Positions 1 through 7,828 of a stretch of DNA of 64,000 nucleotides are shown in pieces. The position numbers and the translations under genes are program-made. This stretch comes from Thiocapsa imhoffii. Its GTDB lineage: Bacteria > Pseudomonadota > Gammaproteobacteria > Chromatiales > Chromatiaceae. How positions within the stretch are numbered: position 1 is the stretch's first letter; every line of letters starts with the position of its first letter. The notes under the pieces are model-generated. The model was given only the letters and a program-made list of their open reading frames with translations, searched no databases and was not told the DNA's origin. Location: assembly GCF_016583985.1 (NCBI RefSeq), contig NZ_NRSD01000017.1, forward strand, positions 1-64,000, given 5' to 3'.

Positions 1-20
1 GGGTAGGGGGTAGGGTGGGT
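1..20 (+). other. G-quadruplex-type G tract at the window edge
   Basis: The first 20 bases contain four runs of three or more G separated by one or two bases, which fits the G3+N1-7 four-run pattern on the plus strand. The element may continue upstream of the window. Folding is inferred from the pattern only. Confidence 0.5.
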
Positions 21-71
21 CGCGAGTGGGTTTGGTCTGCTGGGGTGTGGGAGTTCTGGAGGGTTGGTTGG

Positions 72-85
72 GACGACGTGTCGTC
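72..85. other. Perfect 14-bp palindrome downstream of the DsrE-like gene
   Basis: GACGAC-GT-GTCGTC lies about 20 bp beyond the stop of the DsrE-like gene and could form a hairpin in its 3' UTR. There is no T tract on the minus strand, so it is not a classic intrinsic terminator. Confidence 0.35.
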
Positions 86-106
86 GCCCCGCAGTTGGGT
101 TCGCGG

Positions 107-529
107 TTAGGGTCGCAGATAGACGTAGCCGTCGCGCTGCAATTGGCCGATGCGGGCGACGCCGCCTTGGCTGACTTCGACGAAGCCGGGCAGTAGATCA
201 TCGATCTCCATGTTGTAGATCTGGAGTGTGTTGCCGCACATCTCGAAGGCGACGCCCTGTTCGAGTAGCGCGGCGACTCCGGAGCGCACGCGATCGGTGG
301 CCTCGATCTCATCGAGGGCACTGACGGCCGGGCCATGGGCGACGAGCACCATGTTGACGTGCTCGGGGCCGCCGAGGCCATCGATATGGTTCTGCATGTT
401 GTTGAGCACGAAGGCGGCGCGCTCGGGCTCCGAGAGATGGTAGACGACGTCGATGGGCTCCGCCGTGGAGGCCAGGGCGGTTGCGCCGAGGCTCAAGGAG
501 AACAGGATGGCGAACGGGTTGACTGGCAT
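107..529 (-). CDS. Exported DsrE-family protein
   Basis: A 140-residue protein with an N-terminal signal peptide (hydrophobic stretch ending near ALASTAEP) followed by a DsrE-like alpha/beta fold. The pattern VVYHLSEPERAAFVLNNMQN, then NMVLVAHGPAV, then a single conserved cysteine in FEMCGNTL is typical of periplasmic DsrE/DsrF-like proteins linked to sulfur chemistry. The cysteine may bind sulfane sulfur, but that is inference. The ATG at 529 is preferred over an upstream start because AGGA sits a few bases before it and it begins exactly at the signal peptide. The upstream leader contains a tandem 8-bp repeat and two stem-loops. The next gene on the same strand is a PhoH ATPase, with no obvious functional link. 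Confidence 0.8.
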   Translation of the reverse strand: MPVNPFAILFSLSLGATALASTAEPIDVVYHLSEPERAAFVLNNMQNHIDGLGGPEHVNMVLVAHGPAVSALDEIEATDRVRSGVAALLEQGVAFEMCGNTLQIYNMEIDDLLPGFVEVSQGGVARIGQLQRDGYVYLRP

Positions 530-573
530 GATGTGATCCTCGCTTTGGGTTCGGGTGTCCAGCATCGAGGTGC

Positions 574-604
574 TGGCTTCTTGGCTTCTTGGCTTCTTGG
601 CTTC
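574..604. repeat. 8-bp tandem repeat, about 3.9 copies
   Basis: The unit TTGGCTTC is repeated head to tail (574-580 partial, then 581-588, 589-596, 597-604). It lies 45-75 bp upstream of the DsrE-like start codon, in its likely promoter or leader. An 8-bp unit is prone to slipped-strand change. Confidence 0.85.
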
Positions 605-620
605 GTGGTCGCGTCACGTC

Positions 621-636
621 CCAGCGTCTTCGCTGG
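621..636. other. Small stem-loop (6-bp stem, 4-nt loop)
   Basis: CCAGCG-TCTT-CGCTGG lies between the phoH-like stop and the DsrE-like start. It could be part of a termination or leader structure together with the larger hairpin at 653-682. Confidence 0.45.
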
Positions 637-652
637 TGGGGTTCGTGCTGTC

Positions 653-682
653 CGGCTCGGGACGTCAGACGGTCCCGAGCCG
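653..682 (-). terminator. Strong stem-loop after the PhoH-like gene
   Basis: A perfect 11-bp inverted repeat (CGGCTCGGGAC / GTCCCGAGCCG) with an 8-nt loop begins 8 bp after the PhoH-like stop codon. Position and stability suggest a terminator or 3'-end protecting hairpin. No T run follows on the minus strand, so intrinsic termination is uncertain. Confidence 0.5.
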
Positions 683-690
683 TGCGCGTC

Positions 691-2109
691 TCACAGTTCT
701 TGCGATGCGAAATCCGCAAGCCGTGAGCGCTCGCCACGCAGCAGGGTGATGTGCCCGCTGTGTGGCCAGTTCTTGAACCGATCCACCACATAGGTCAAGC
801 CGGAGGTCGTCTCGGTCAAGTAGGGGGTGTCGATCTGGCTGATATTGCCGAGACAGACGAACTTCGTGCCCGGTCCGGAGCGTGTGATGAGGGTCTTCAT
901 CTGTTTCGCCGTGAGGTTCTGTGCCTCATCGAGAATGATGTACTTGTTGAGGAAGGTGCGCCCGCGCATGAAGTTCAACGATGAGATGCGGATGCGGTTG
1001 CGGATCAGATCATTGGTCGCGGCGCGGGCCCATTCGCCCCCATCCGGCTTGGTGAGCACCTCGAGGTTGTCCATCAGCGCCCCCATCCAGGGCGTCATTT
1101 TTTCCTCTTCGGTGCCGGGCAGGAAGCCGATGTCCTCGCCGACCGGGACCGTCACGCGGGTCATGATGATCTCGCGATAGAGATTGCGGTCGAGCACCTG
1201 AGCAAGCCCGGCCGCGAGCGCGAGCAGCGTCTTGCCGGTCCCGGCGGCCCCGAGCAGGGTCACGAAATCCAGCTCTGGATCCATCAGCATGTTGAGGGCG
1301 AAATTCTGCTCGCGATTGCGGGCGCTGATCCCCCAGACCCCATTGCGGGCGGGTCGATAGTCGTCGACCAATTCGATGATGGCTTCGGTCTCGGTCTGCT
1401 TCTCCCGCACGATCGCCTCAAAGGCGCCGTCCTCACCGAGAAAGACGCATTGGGCTGGATACCAGTCGGCGATGTCGGGTCCCTCGATCCGATAGAGGGT
1501 GCGACCTTCCTCCTTCCAGGCATCGAGTGACTTGTCGTGGTGGCTCCAGAAGTCCTCCGGCAATTCCTGCATGCCGGTGTAGAGCAGGGTGACATCGTCG
1601 AGCACCTGATCGTTGGAATAGTCCTCGGCCGGGATCCCGAGCACCGCCGCCTTGATGCGCAGGTTGATGTCCTTGGAGACCAGGATCACCTGGCGGTCGG
1701 GACGCCGCTCGCGCAGGGCTTGCGCGGTGCCGAGGATGTGGTTGTCCGAGACGGTGCCGGGCAGGGAGGGCGGCAGCTTCAGATCGAGTGTCTCGGTCTG
1801 GAAGTAGAGCCGACCGGTGGAGGGCAACTGGATGCCCCCGCCGCTTGCCGAGATGGGGCCGATGCGCAGCCCCGCATCGATCTCGGACTTATCCGCGCCG
1901 GTCATGAGTTGATCGAGGAAGCGGCTGACCTGGCGCACATTGCGCGCCACCTCCGAGAGGCCCTTCTTTCCGTGGTCGAGTTCCTCGAGCACCATCATGG
2001 GTAAGAAGATGTCGTGCTCTTGGAAGCGAAAAATCGCCGTCGGATCGTGCATCAGCACGTTGGTATCCAGGACGAAGAGGCAGGTTTGGTCGTTTTGGCG
2101 CGTGATCAT
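691..2109 (-). CDS. PIN-PhoH fusion ATPase (PhoH2-type)
   Basis: A 472-residue protein with an N-terminal PIN nuclease-like domain (FVLDTNVLMHDP gives the first acidic residue, with conserved acidic positions further on) and a C-terminal PhoH-family P-loop ATPase domain (LLGAAGTGKTLLALAAGL Walker A, IILDEAQNLT Walker B, GPGTKFVCLGNISQID sensor region). Characterised PIN-PhoH proteins are RNA helicases with ribonuclease activity, so an RNA-processing role in the cytoplasm is likely by family. The reading frame extends 72 codons further upstream, but the ATG at 2109 has AGGAG correctly spaced and directly precedes the PIN domain, so it is chosen. The gene appears monocistronic and is followed by a strong stem-loop. 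Confidence 0.9.
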   Translation of the reverse strand: MITRQNDQTCLFVLDTNVLMHDPTAIFRFQEHDIFLPMMVLEELDHGKKGLSEVARNVRQVSRFLDQLMTGADKSEIDAGLRIGPISASGGGIQLPSTGRLYFQTETLDLKLPPSLPGTVSDNHILGTAQALRERRPDRQVILVSKDINLRIKAAVLGIPAEDYSNDQVLDDVTLLYTGMQELPEDFWSHHDKSLDAWKEEGRTLYRIEGPDIADWYPAQCVFLGEDGAFEAIVREKQTETEAIIELVDDYRPARNGVWGISARNREQNFALNMLMDPELDFVTLLGAAGTGKTLLALAAGLAQVLDRNLYREIIMTRVTVPVGEDIGFLPGTEEEKMTPWMGALMDNLEVLTKPDGGEWARAATNDLIRNRIRISSLNFMRGRTFLNKYIILDEAQNLTAKQMKTLITRSGPGTKFVCLGNISQIDTPYLTETTSGLTYVVDRFKNWPHSGHITLLRGERSRLADFASQEL

Positions 2110-2252
2110 CCGCACTCCTGACAGTGGTGATGCCGAGCGAGTCACGCCGTCCCTGGGCGGCCTCGAGAGCGCGGGGAGGTGGGTGTCAGGGTGCCGGTGT
2201 CCGAGCGTGGTGGCGCACGCGACACCGGGCTGACCCGCAATGGTGGCACCAC

Positions 2253-2726
2253 TCAGCCGGTCGCGAGCGCGCGTGCCGCGCTCAAGACCTCGGCTACGTG
2301 ATCCTTGACCTTCACCCCACGCCATTGCGCGCGCAACACCCCCTCGGCATCGATCAGGAAGGTGCTGCGCTCGACTCCGAGGCTTTCTTTACCATACATC
2401 TTCTTGAGCTTGATGACGTCAAAGGCTTGGCACAAGGCCTCATCGGTGTCGGATACGAGATCGAACGGGAAGGCCTGCTTGGTCTTGAAGTTCTCCTGCG
2501 CCTTCACGCCATCGCGCGAGGCACCCAGGATTTGGGTGTGCGCGGCGGCGAACTCCGCGGCGGCATCGCGAAAATCCTGGCCTTCCTGTGTGCAGCCGGG
2601 GGTGCTGGCCTTGGGATAGAAGTAGAGCACGAGATGTTGTCCCCGGTAGTCGGAGAGTTTCACCGTCTTGCCGCCGGTGACGGGGAGTTCAAGATCTGGA
2701 ATGGGTTCGCCGATTGCGACGCTCAT
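2253..2726 (-). CDS. bcp: Thioredoxin-dependent peroxiredoxin, Bcp/PrxQ type
   Basis: A 157-residue AhpC/TSA-fold peroxiredoxin that reduces hydroperoxides in the cytoplasm. The peroxidatic cysteine lies in the YPKASTPGCTQEG motif (about residue 45). The usual Bcp resolving cysteine five residues later is missing (the segment reads TQEGQDF); the only other cysteine is near residue 97 in EALCQAF. The enzyme may therefore resolve by a 1-Cys mechanism or use that distant cysteine. A GGAGG ribosome binding site lies 8 bases before the ATG. The upstream gene on the same strand is a GcvR-like regulator; gcvR-bcp adjacency is common in Gammaproteobacteria. Confidence 0.93.
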   Translation of the reverse strand: MSVAIGEPIPDLELPVTGGKTVKLSDYRGQHLVLYFYPKASTPGCTQEGQDFRDAAAEFAAAHTQILGASRDGVKAQENFKTKQAFPFDLVSDTDEALCQAFDVIKLKKMYGKESLGVERSTFLIDAEGVLRAQWRGVKVKDHVAEVLSAARALATG

Positions 2727-2876
2727 GATGGGGCCTCCAAGGTCGAGTCTAGGATCGAGGATCGTTCTGCTTGGATCGATTTGGAGGCGAGTGCGGGCGA
2801 TTCATAGCCGTTGATGAGCCGGCAGCCGTTGGGTTGCCCCGTCCGTCTCCCGGCCTGGGCCCATGACCAGGGACGA

Positions 2877-3422
2877 CTAGCCCTTGATGGGTTCGAGCAC
2901 GGCGTCGAGGTTCAGGCCGTCGCAGTAGTCCATGAACTCCTCGCGCAGTCCGGCGATGTGCATATCGGCGGGGATGCCTACGGTCATGTGGACCGAGAAC
3001 ATGGTGGTGCCGGTATGCGCGGCGGCATAGGTCGAGGTCGCCATGTCCTCGATATTGATCTTGCGATCGGAGAAGAAGCCGGCGAGGTTGTTGACGATGC
3101 CGGGATGATCCATCGACACCACATCGACGGCATAGGGCAGCAGCGGGCGTCCGGTGGCGCGCTCGCCCGTGCGCTTGGAGATGATCGTCATGCCGAGTTG
3201 GCGCTCGAGTTCGGGCAGGGCATTTTCGATCTTGGCCAGCGTGTTCCACTTGCCTTCGACCAAAAGGATCGCCGCGAACTCGCCACCGAGCACGGTCATG
3301 CGGCTGTCCTCGATATTGCAGCCATGCTCGAGCACCGTCTTGGAGATCTGATTCACAATCCCCGGTTGGTCCTCGCCCAATGCCGAAATCACCAGGAAGG
3401 TCTTCTGTTTGCTTTTTTCCAT
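2877..3422 (-). CDS. gcvR: GcvR-like ACT-domain regulator
   Basis: A 181-residue protein with two ACT-type modules: FLVISALGEDQPGIVNQIS in the first half and VDVVSMDHPGIVNNLAGFF in the second. This matches the glycine cleavage system transcriptional repressor GcvR, which in E. coli acts by binding GcvA rather than DNA. The placement next to bcp supports the assignment. No gcvA or gcv operon is in the window, so the target is not shown here. The ATG at 3422 (MEKSKQK) is preferred; an in-frame TTG at 3452 could add 10 residues. Neither start has a strong ribosome binding site. Confidence 0.82.
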   Translation of the reverse strand: MEKSKQKTFLVISALGEDQPGIVNQISKTVLEHGCNIEDSRMTVLGGEFAAILLVEGKWNTLAKIENALPELERQLGMTIISKRTGERATGRPLLPYAVDVVSMDHPGIVNNLAGFFSDRKINIEDMATSTYAAAHTGTTMFSVHMTVGIPADMHIAGLREEFMDYCDGLNLDAVLEPIKG

Positions 3423-3559
3423 GCCAGCGAATCGCGCCTTGTGATGAGCCAACCTGAGTGTAGCATGCGTGCTCGCGCGACTGCAGTGGGCCGGGACGCT
3501 CGGCCATCCAAAGTCGAAGCGGCTGCCAGCCGTTTGAACCGACTCGGTGGGCGTTCGCC

Positions 3560-4132
3560 TCAGGCGTCATCCGCACGCGCGGGCCGTTCATCCGCCGTGG
3601 ACGCCGGCTGGAGCGGGTACCAGGTGTCGTCGCGCGCCGCGGGCAGGAGGTCACGACGCAGTTGCTTCAAGGCCTCGGCGGTCTTGCCGGTTCCGCCCGC
3701 GCCGAACGGGTTCTCCTGATCGAGCACGTCACCGAGTTCGGCATCGATCTGATCCGGGTCCTCGCCGGCCTCCATGCGACGGATCGCCTCGGCCATGCCA
3801 TCGCCGAGTTTCAACCCGGTGCTTTCGAACAGCTTGCGCATGGTCTTCGCCGCTTGTTTGGGGTCGTCCTGATCGAGATGCTCCAACTCTCCCGCCAGCG
3901 AGGCGAAGGCGTTCATCAACTTCGTCTCGTCGAACCCAGGCGGCAGACCATCCTCATCCGTTGCTTCCGTGTCCGCTGCGCCTCCCCGTCGGATCGCGAA
4001 CAGGCTCGCCTGACGGTCGAGTTGCGGGCGCTGGCAGCGCGGGCAGGACGGTTGCGTGACGGTATCGACCCGCCGCGAGAAGAAGTTGAAGATGGCATGA
4101 CAGTCGGGACAATAAAATTCGTAGACAGGCAT
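3560..4132 (-). CDS. FmdB-type zinc-ribbon protein with long acidic tail
   Basis: A 190-residue protein whose first about 45 residues form a FmdB/CxxC_CXXC zinc ribbon (MPVYEFYCPDCHAIF, then CPRC), giving two CxxC pairs that should bind one zinc. The remaining about 145 residues are acidic and helical and longer than in most FmdB proteins, which are about 70-110 residues. Molecular function is unknown. The ATG at 4132 has GGAG upstream and begins at the conserved MPVYEF. FmdB-like genes often precede aspS, but no aspS is here; the neighbouring GAPDH gene is divergent. Confidence 0.8.
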   Translation of the reverse strand: MPVYEFYCPDCHAIFNFFSRRVDTVTQPSCPRCQRPQLDRQASLFAIRRGGAADTEATDEDGLPPGFDETKLMNAFASLAGELEHLDQDDPKQAAKTMRKLFESTGLKLGDGMAEAIRRMEAGEDPDQIDAELGDVLDQENPFGAGGTGKTAEALKQLRRDLLPAARDDTWYPLQPASTADERPARADDA

Positions 4133-4449
4133 CTTGTCGTCTCCAGGCACGGCTTCGGGGAGATTCTACACCCGATATCGGATGCTGCGGTTGGCTCACC
4201 TCGACCCTGGATCCAGGGGTTGCCAATGCCCTGCGTCCACGCCAAGGATCTTGACTGGCGGTGTTGCTGGAGGCGGCTAGTGAGACGTCTTCACGGTGGC
4301 CTTCGAGGCTGTGGAGCGATCGACCTCGGTGGTCGTTCCCGGTAGCGCTTGTCATCAAAGCTTCACTAGTTGATCTGATCAACCAGATATAGACTGTCGG
4401 GCCGGGTGAATGAGGAACCGATGTCCGACTCGAGGTCGGGGGAGCGCAG
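4133..4449. other. Divergent intergenic region before the GAPDH-arsJ operon
   Basis: This 317-bp region separates the minus-strand FmdB-like gene from the plus-strand GAPDH gene. I see no open frame worth calling. It holds the operator-like half sites at 4354-4383, followed by an AT-rich segment (AGATATAGA, 4386-4393). No arsR gene is encoded in it. Confidence 0.6.
4354..4383. promoter_or_regulatory. Operator-like half sites upstream of GAPDH-arsJ
   Basis: GTTGATC-T-GATCAAC (4369-4383) is a perfect 7-bp inverted repeat with a 1-bp centre. A further ATCAA half site lies at 4354-4358. ATCAA/TTGAT half sites resemble those of ArsR/SmtB-family operators, but the spacing is not the classic one. 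It lies about 70 bp before the GAPDH start and next to a -10-like TATAGA at 4388. A role in arsenic control is inference. Confidence 0.4.
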
Positions 4450-5469
4450 ATGAGTATTCGTGTTGGGATCAACGGCTTTGGACGGATGGGCAGGCTCAGC
4501 CTGCGCGCCGCGTGGGACCGGAGTGAGCGCGCCGAGCGGTTGGTGTTCACGCACGTCAATGAGATCGCCTGTGATGCGGCGGGGTCGGCGCATCTGTTGC
4601 AGTTCGACTCGGTGCACGGGCGCTGGGGGCATGAGTGTGCCGGTGCCGGGGAGCGGATGCGGGTCGATGGGGAAAGCATCGGCTACAGCCGTCACGCCGG
4701 GATCGACGACACCGATTGGTCGGACTGTCAGATCGTCATCGAGGCCACGGGTAAGCATCACAAGACCCCGGAACGGCTCCAGGCCTACTTTGCGCAGGGG
4801 GTCGAGAAGGTGGTGGTCGCCGCGCCCACCGCTGGGGCCCTGGATCTTGTCTATGGCGTCAATCACGATCGCTATGATCCGACGCGGCATCATCTGGTCA
4901 CGGCCGCCTCCTGTACCACCAACTGTCTGGCCCCGGTGGTGAAGGTCATGCACGAGCAGGTTGGCATCCGGCATGGCTCGATGACGACGATCCATAACAT
5001 CACCAACACCCAACGGATCGTCGACCTAGGGCACAAGGATCTGCGCCGCGCGCGGGCCTGTGGTGAGTCCTTGATCCCGACGACGACGGGTTCGGCGAAG
5101 GCCATCACCAAGATCTTCCCGGAGTTGACCGGCAAGTTGAACGGCCACGCCGTGCGTGTCCCGCTGCTGAATGCCTCGCTGACCGATTTCGTCTTCGAGG
5201 CGGCGCGCGCGGTGACGGCCGAGGAGATCAATGCCTGTTTCAAGGCGGCGGCCGCGGGCGAGCTCAAGGGTATCCTGGGGTATGAGGAACGCCCCCTGGT
5301 GTCGGTGGATTATCGCGATGATCCGCGCTCGTCCATCATCGATGCCCTCTCGACCATGGTTGTTGCCGACACCCAGGTGAAAATCTATGCCTGGTACGAC
5401 AATGAATGGGGCTATGTGAATCGCCTGATCGACATCGTCGAGATGCTCGCCCGCTCGCTCGAGCGCTGA
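4450..5469 (+). CDS. ArsJ-associated glyceraldehyde-3-phosphate dehydrogenase
   Basis: A 339-residue GAPDH with the NAD-binding [10 protein letters not shown] start and the catalytic cysteine motif AASCTTNC near residue 157. It is followed 8 bp downstream by arsJ. In the characterised GAPDH/ArsJ pathway, GAPDH uses arsenate in place of phosphate to make 1-arseno-3-phosphoglycerate, which ArsJ exports and which then hydrolyses outside to arsenate. The pairing, not the enzyme sequence alone, points to arsenate resistance rather than glycolysis. GGGGAG precedes the ATG with good spacing. An operator-like repeat lies upstream, but no arsR gene is adjacent. Confidence 0.9.
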   Translation: MSIRVGINGFGRMGRLSLRAAWDRSERAERLVFTHVNEIACDAAGSAHLLQFDSVHGRWGHECAGAGERMRVDGESIGYSRHAGIDDTDWSDCQIVIEATGKHHKTPERLQAYFAQGVEKVVVAAPTAGALDLVYGVNHDRYDPTRHHLVTAASCTTNCLAPVVKVMHEQVGIRHGSMTTIHNITNTQRIVDLGHKDLRRARACGESLIPTTTGSAKAITKIFPELTGKLNGHAVRVPLLNASLTDFVFEAARAVTAEEINACFKAAAAGELKGILGYEERPLVSVDYRDDPRSSIIDALSTMVVADTQVKIYAWYDNEWGYVNRLIDIVEMLARSLER

Positions 5470-5477
5470 CCGTCCAG

Positions 5478-6746
5478 ATGAACGCGGCCGCACGCAATTA
5501 TCTGACCGTCACCGGCGGTTACTGGGCCTTCACCATCACCGATGGGGCGATCCGGATGCTGGTGGTGCTCTATTTCCACCAGCTTGGTTATTCGCCCTTC
5601 GAGGTGGCGATGCTGTTCCTCTTCTACGAGGTGTTCGGCATCGTCACCAACCTGGTGGGAGGCTGGCTCGGTGCCCGCATTGGTCTGAATCTGACCATGC
5701 ATCTGGGCATGGGGCTGCAGATCATCGCCCTGCTGATGCTGACCGTTCCCGATGTCTGGCTGACGGTGGTCTATGTGATGGCCGCGCAGGCGCTCTCGGG
5801 CATCGCCAAGGATCTGAACAAGATGTCGGCGAAGGCGACGGTGAAGACGCTCACGCGCGCGGACGGGGCGGGGGAGGATCATTCCAAGCTGTTCAAATAT
5901 GTGGCGATCCTGACCGGCTCGAAGAACGCGCTCAAGGGCGCCGGGTTCTTCGTCGGCGCCCTGCTGTTGCAGGTGGTGGGCTTCCGGGGGGCGCTGCTGG
6001 CGCTGGCGGGTCTGCTGCTGGTGGTGCTGATCGTCACCGCCTGGCTGCTGCCCTCCGGGGTGGGCAAGATGAAGCAGAAGGCGACGTTCACCCAGGTCTT
6101 CTCCAACACCCCCGAGATCAACTGGCTCGCGGCCGCGCGCTTTTTTCTGTTCGGGGCGCGCGATGTCTGGTTCGTCGTCGCGCTGCCGGTGTTTCTCTAC
6201 TCGGTCCTGGGCTGGTCCTACACGCAGGTGGGCAGTTTCCTGGCGCTGTGGGTGATCGGCTATGGCCTGGTCCAGGCGCTCGCGCCACGGTTGGCGCGCC
6301 GGCGCCAGCGGGAGGCGGGCCGAGGGCCGGGTGGCGCGAGCGCGCGTCGTTGGGCGCTGGTGTTGATGCTGATTCCGGCCGGTATCGCGCTGGCGTTGAT
6401 CGAAGGGCCGGCGCTGGGGTGGACCCCGGGCCCGATCCTGATCGTTGGCCTGATCCTCTTCGGCATCGCCTTCGCCATCAACTCGGCGGTGCATTCCTAC
6501 CTGGTGCTGGCCTACTCCGACTTCGAGAAGGTCTCGATGACCGTCGGCTTCTATTACATGGCCAACGCGGGCGGGCGCTTGCTCGGGACGGTGTTCTCCG
6601 GGCTCATCTATCAGACGCAGGGACTCGAAGGCTGTCTCTGGTGGTCGAGCGGGTTCGTGCTGGCGGCTTATCTGCTGTCGCTGCGACTGCCGGAGGTGAG
6701 CGGATCGCCGCCGTTGGGTGCGGCCCCCGTGCGCGACGGCGGCTGA
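5478..6746 (+). CDS. arsJ: ArsJ organoarsenical efflux permease (MFS)
   Basis: A 422-residue inner-membrane protein with about a dozen hydrophobic segments and the family pattern RNYLTVTGGYWAFTITDGAIR at the N terminus, followed by VLYFHQLGYSPFEVAMLFLFYE. It is expected to export 1-arseno-3-phosphoglycerate produced by the upstream GAPDH, giving arsenate resistance. The in-frame ATG at 5478 is chosen because it starts directly before the conserved N terminus and just after the GAPDH stop; an earlier in-frame start at 5406 would overlap the GAPDH gene. A positively charged insertion (RRRQREAGRGPGG, about residues 275-290) sits in a cytoplasmic loop. Confidence 0.92.
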   Translation: MNAAARNYLTVTGGYWAFTITDGAIRMLVVLYFHQLGYSPFEVAMLFLFYEVFGIVTNLVGGWLGARIGLNLTMHLGMGLQIIALLMLTVPDVWLTVVYVMAAQALSGIAKDLNKMSAKATVKTLTRADGAGEDHSKLFKYVAILTGSKNALKGAGFFVGALLLQVVGFRGALLALAGLLLVVLIVTAWLLPSGVGKMKQKATFTQVFSNTPEINWLAAARFFLFGARDVWFVVALPVFLYSVLGWSYTQVGSFLALWVIGYGLVQALAPRLARRRQREAGRGPGGASARRWALVLMLIPAGIALALIEGPALGWTPGPILIVGLILFGIAFAINSAVHSYLVLAYSDFEKVSMTVGFYYMANAGGRLLGTVFSGLIYQTQGLEGCLWWSSGFVLAAYLLSLRLPEVSGSPPLGAAPVRDGG

Positions 6747-6793
6747 CGCGGATCGTCAGCCCACTGGGGTCGGGTTGCCGGCGCGGTGCGGAC

Positions 6794-7111
6794 TCAGCCC
6801 GCCTTGGAACCACCGAGACAGGGTGGTGAGTCCGGGATGGTGCCGCCCTTGGCGAACCACTCCTCGGGTGTCCAGGTATGGAGCGCCAAGGCATGCAGAC
6901 CGGCTGAGAATTCGTCGTGCAGAATCTGATTGAGGCGGCGGTGACGGGCAATGAGGGATTGGTCCTGGAAGGATTCGCTGACCACCAGCACCTTAAAGTG
7001 TGATTCGGCCCCGGCGGGCACCGCGTGCATGTGGCTTTCGTCGACGACCTCCAGGTGTAGGGGGGCGCATTGGGTGTGCAGGGTTGTTTCGATCCGGTCT
7101 TTGCGGCTCAT
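6794..7111 (-). CDS. BolA-family protein
   Basis: A 105-residue BolA-like protein: RIETTLHTQCAPLHLEVVDESHMH at the N terminus and the typical GLHALALHTWTPEEW near the C terminus, with the conserved histidine. BolA proteins bind monothiol glutaredoxins and [2Fe-2S] clusters and act in iron-sulfur trafficking or stress responses; some bind DNA. Two starts are possible, 7111 (MSRKDRIE, preferred from family alignment) and 7126; neither has a clear ribosome binding site. It converges on arsJ with 47 bp between the stops and is a separate transcription unit. Confidence 0.88.
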   Translation of the reverse strand: MSRKDRIETTLHTQCAPLHLEVVDESHMHAVPAGAESHFKVLVVSESFQDQSLIARHRRLNQILHDEFSAGLHALALHTWTPEEWFAKGGTIPDSPPCLGGSKAG

Positions 7112-7326
7112 CTCAAGAGGTCTCATGTGGGCGGCCCGCGGGGGGCGGATGAGTCTGATTTAGGGTTGCGGTGGCCGGCACGCAAGTCCGATGGCGTCTC
7201 GATGGAGCGACGGACGTGAGGGTCTCGGCGCGTGCGTGAACAGGACGCGCGTGAGTTGACGGCCGCTTGGCGGATAGTCCGTTCGCTGCCACACTGTCGG
7301 CGCCATCCTGCACGAGGTGTCAAACG

Positions 7327-7689
7327 ATGACTCCAGCAATGACCCAGCTTGCGCTTGAGCGGGAATCCCCACCACTGTATCAGGACGCGCGCGGGATCAT
7401 CCGCGTCGGGGAAACCCGAGTGACCTTGGACAATGTCATCAGGCTCTTTGAGCAAGGCGCAACCGCCGAGGAGATCGCCATGCGGTTCGATGTCCTGGAT
7501 CTCCACGACATTTACGCGACCCTGGGGTATTACCTCGGTCATCGCCAGCAGGTGCAAGCCTATCTGTACCGCCAGGAGCAACACGCGCTGGCGGCGCGGC
7601 GCGAGGCCGAGTCGCGATCACCCACCACCGAGATCCGCGAGCGCTTGAACCGCCAGCGGACACGTGATGATGCTCCGCTTGCTGGCTGA
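7327..7689 (+). CDS. DUF433-domain antitoxin-like protein
   Basis: A 120-residue protein with a DUF433 helix-turn-helix-like core: DARGIIRVGETRVTLDNVIRLFEQGATAEEIAMRFDVLDLHDIYATLGYYLGH. DUF433 proteins are usually the antitoxin half of a pair with a DUF5615 PIN-like toxin, and a toxin reading frame overlaps its 3' end here. A GAGGTG ribosome binding site lies before the ATG at 7327; an upstream in-frame start at 7267 is less likely. The C-terminal region (residues 75-120) is arginine- and glutamate-rich, as expected for a toxin-binding tail. The partner toxin is truncated, so this is probably a relic module. Confidence 0.8.
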   Translation: MTPAMTQLALERESPPLYQDARGIIRVGETRVTLDNVIRLFEQGATAEEIAMRFDVLDLHDIYATLGYYLGHRQQVQAYLYRQEQHALAARREAESRSPTTEIRERLNRQRTRDDAPLAG

Positions 7690-7828
7690 TGAAAACCTCG
7701 ACGGGAACATCGTGCGCGGCCTCCTGAGGCGTGTGCAGGGTGTCGATGTCGTTCGGGTGCAGGACGTTGGGCTGTCCGGTGCCGATGACCCGGCGGGCTT
7801 GCCATCCGATGCGATCTTGTTGGGCTGA
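7667..7828 (+). pseudogene. Truncated DUF5615 PIN-like toxin
   Basis: A 53-codon frame overlapping the antitoxin 3' end by 23 bp. It begins MMLRLLADENLDGNIVRGLL and continues to VDVVRVQDVGLSGADDPA, which matches the first part of DUF5615 PIN-like toxins (first catalytic acidic residues in ADENLD). It then loses similarity and stops at 7826-7828. The rest of the family, including the LLTHD-type second acidic motif, is absent. The stop lies in the centre of a REP-like palindrome, which suggests that insertion or recombination of that repeat destroyed the gene. The remnant is expected to be inactive. Confidence 0.75.

Noticed and set aside
574..604. CRISPR-type repeat
   Set aside because: The unit is 8 bp, contiguous and without spacers, so it is a simple tandem repeat.
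335..793. Plus-strand frame of 152 codons across the DsrE-like leader
   Set aside because: It is opposite the well-supported DsrE-like gene, lacks a ribosome binding site and has low-complexity Arg/Ser/Ala composition.
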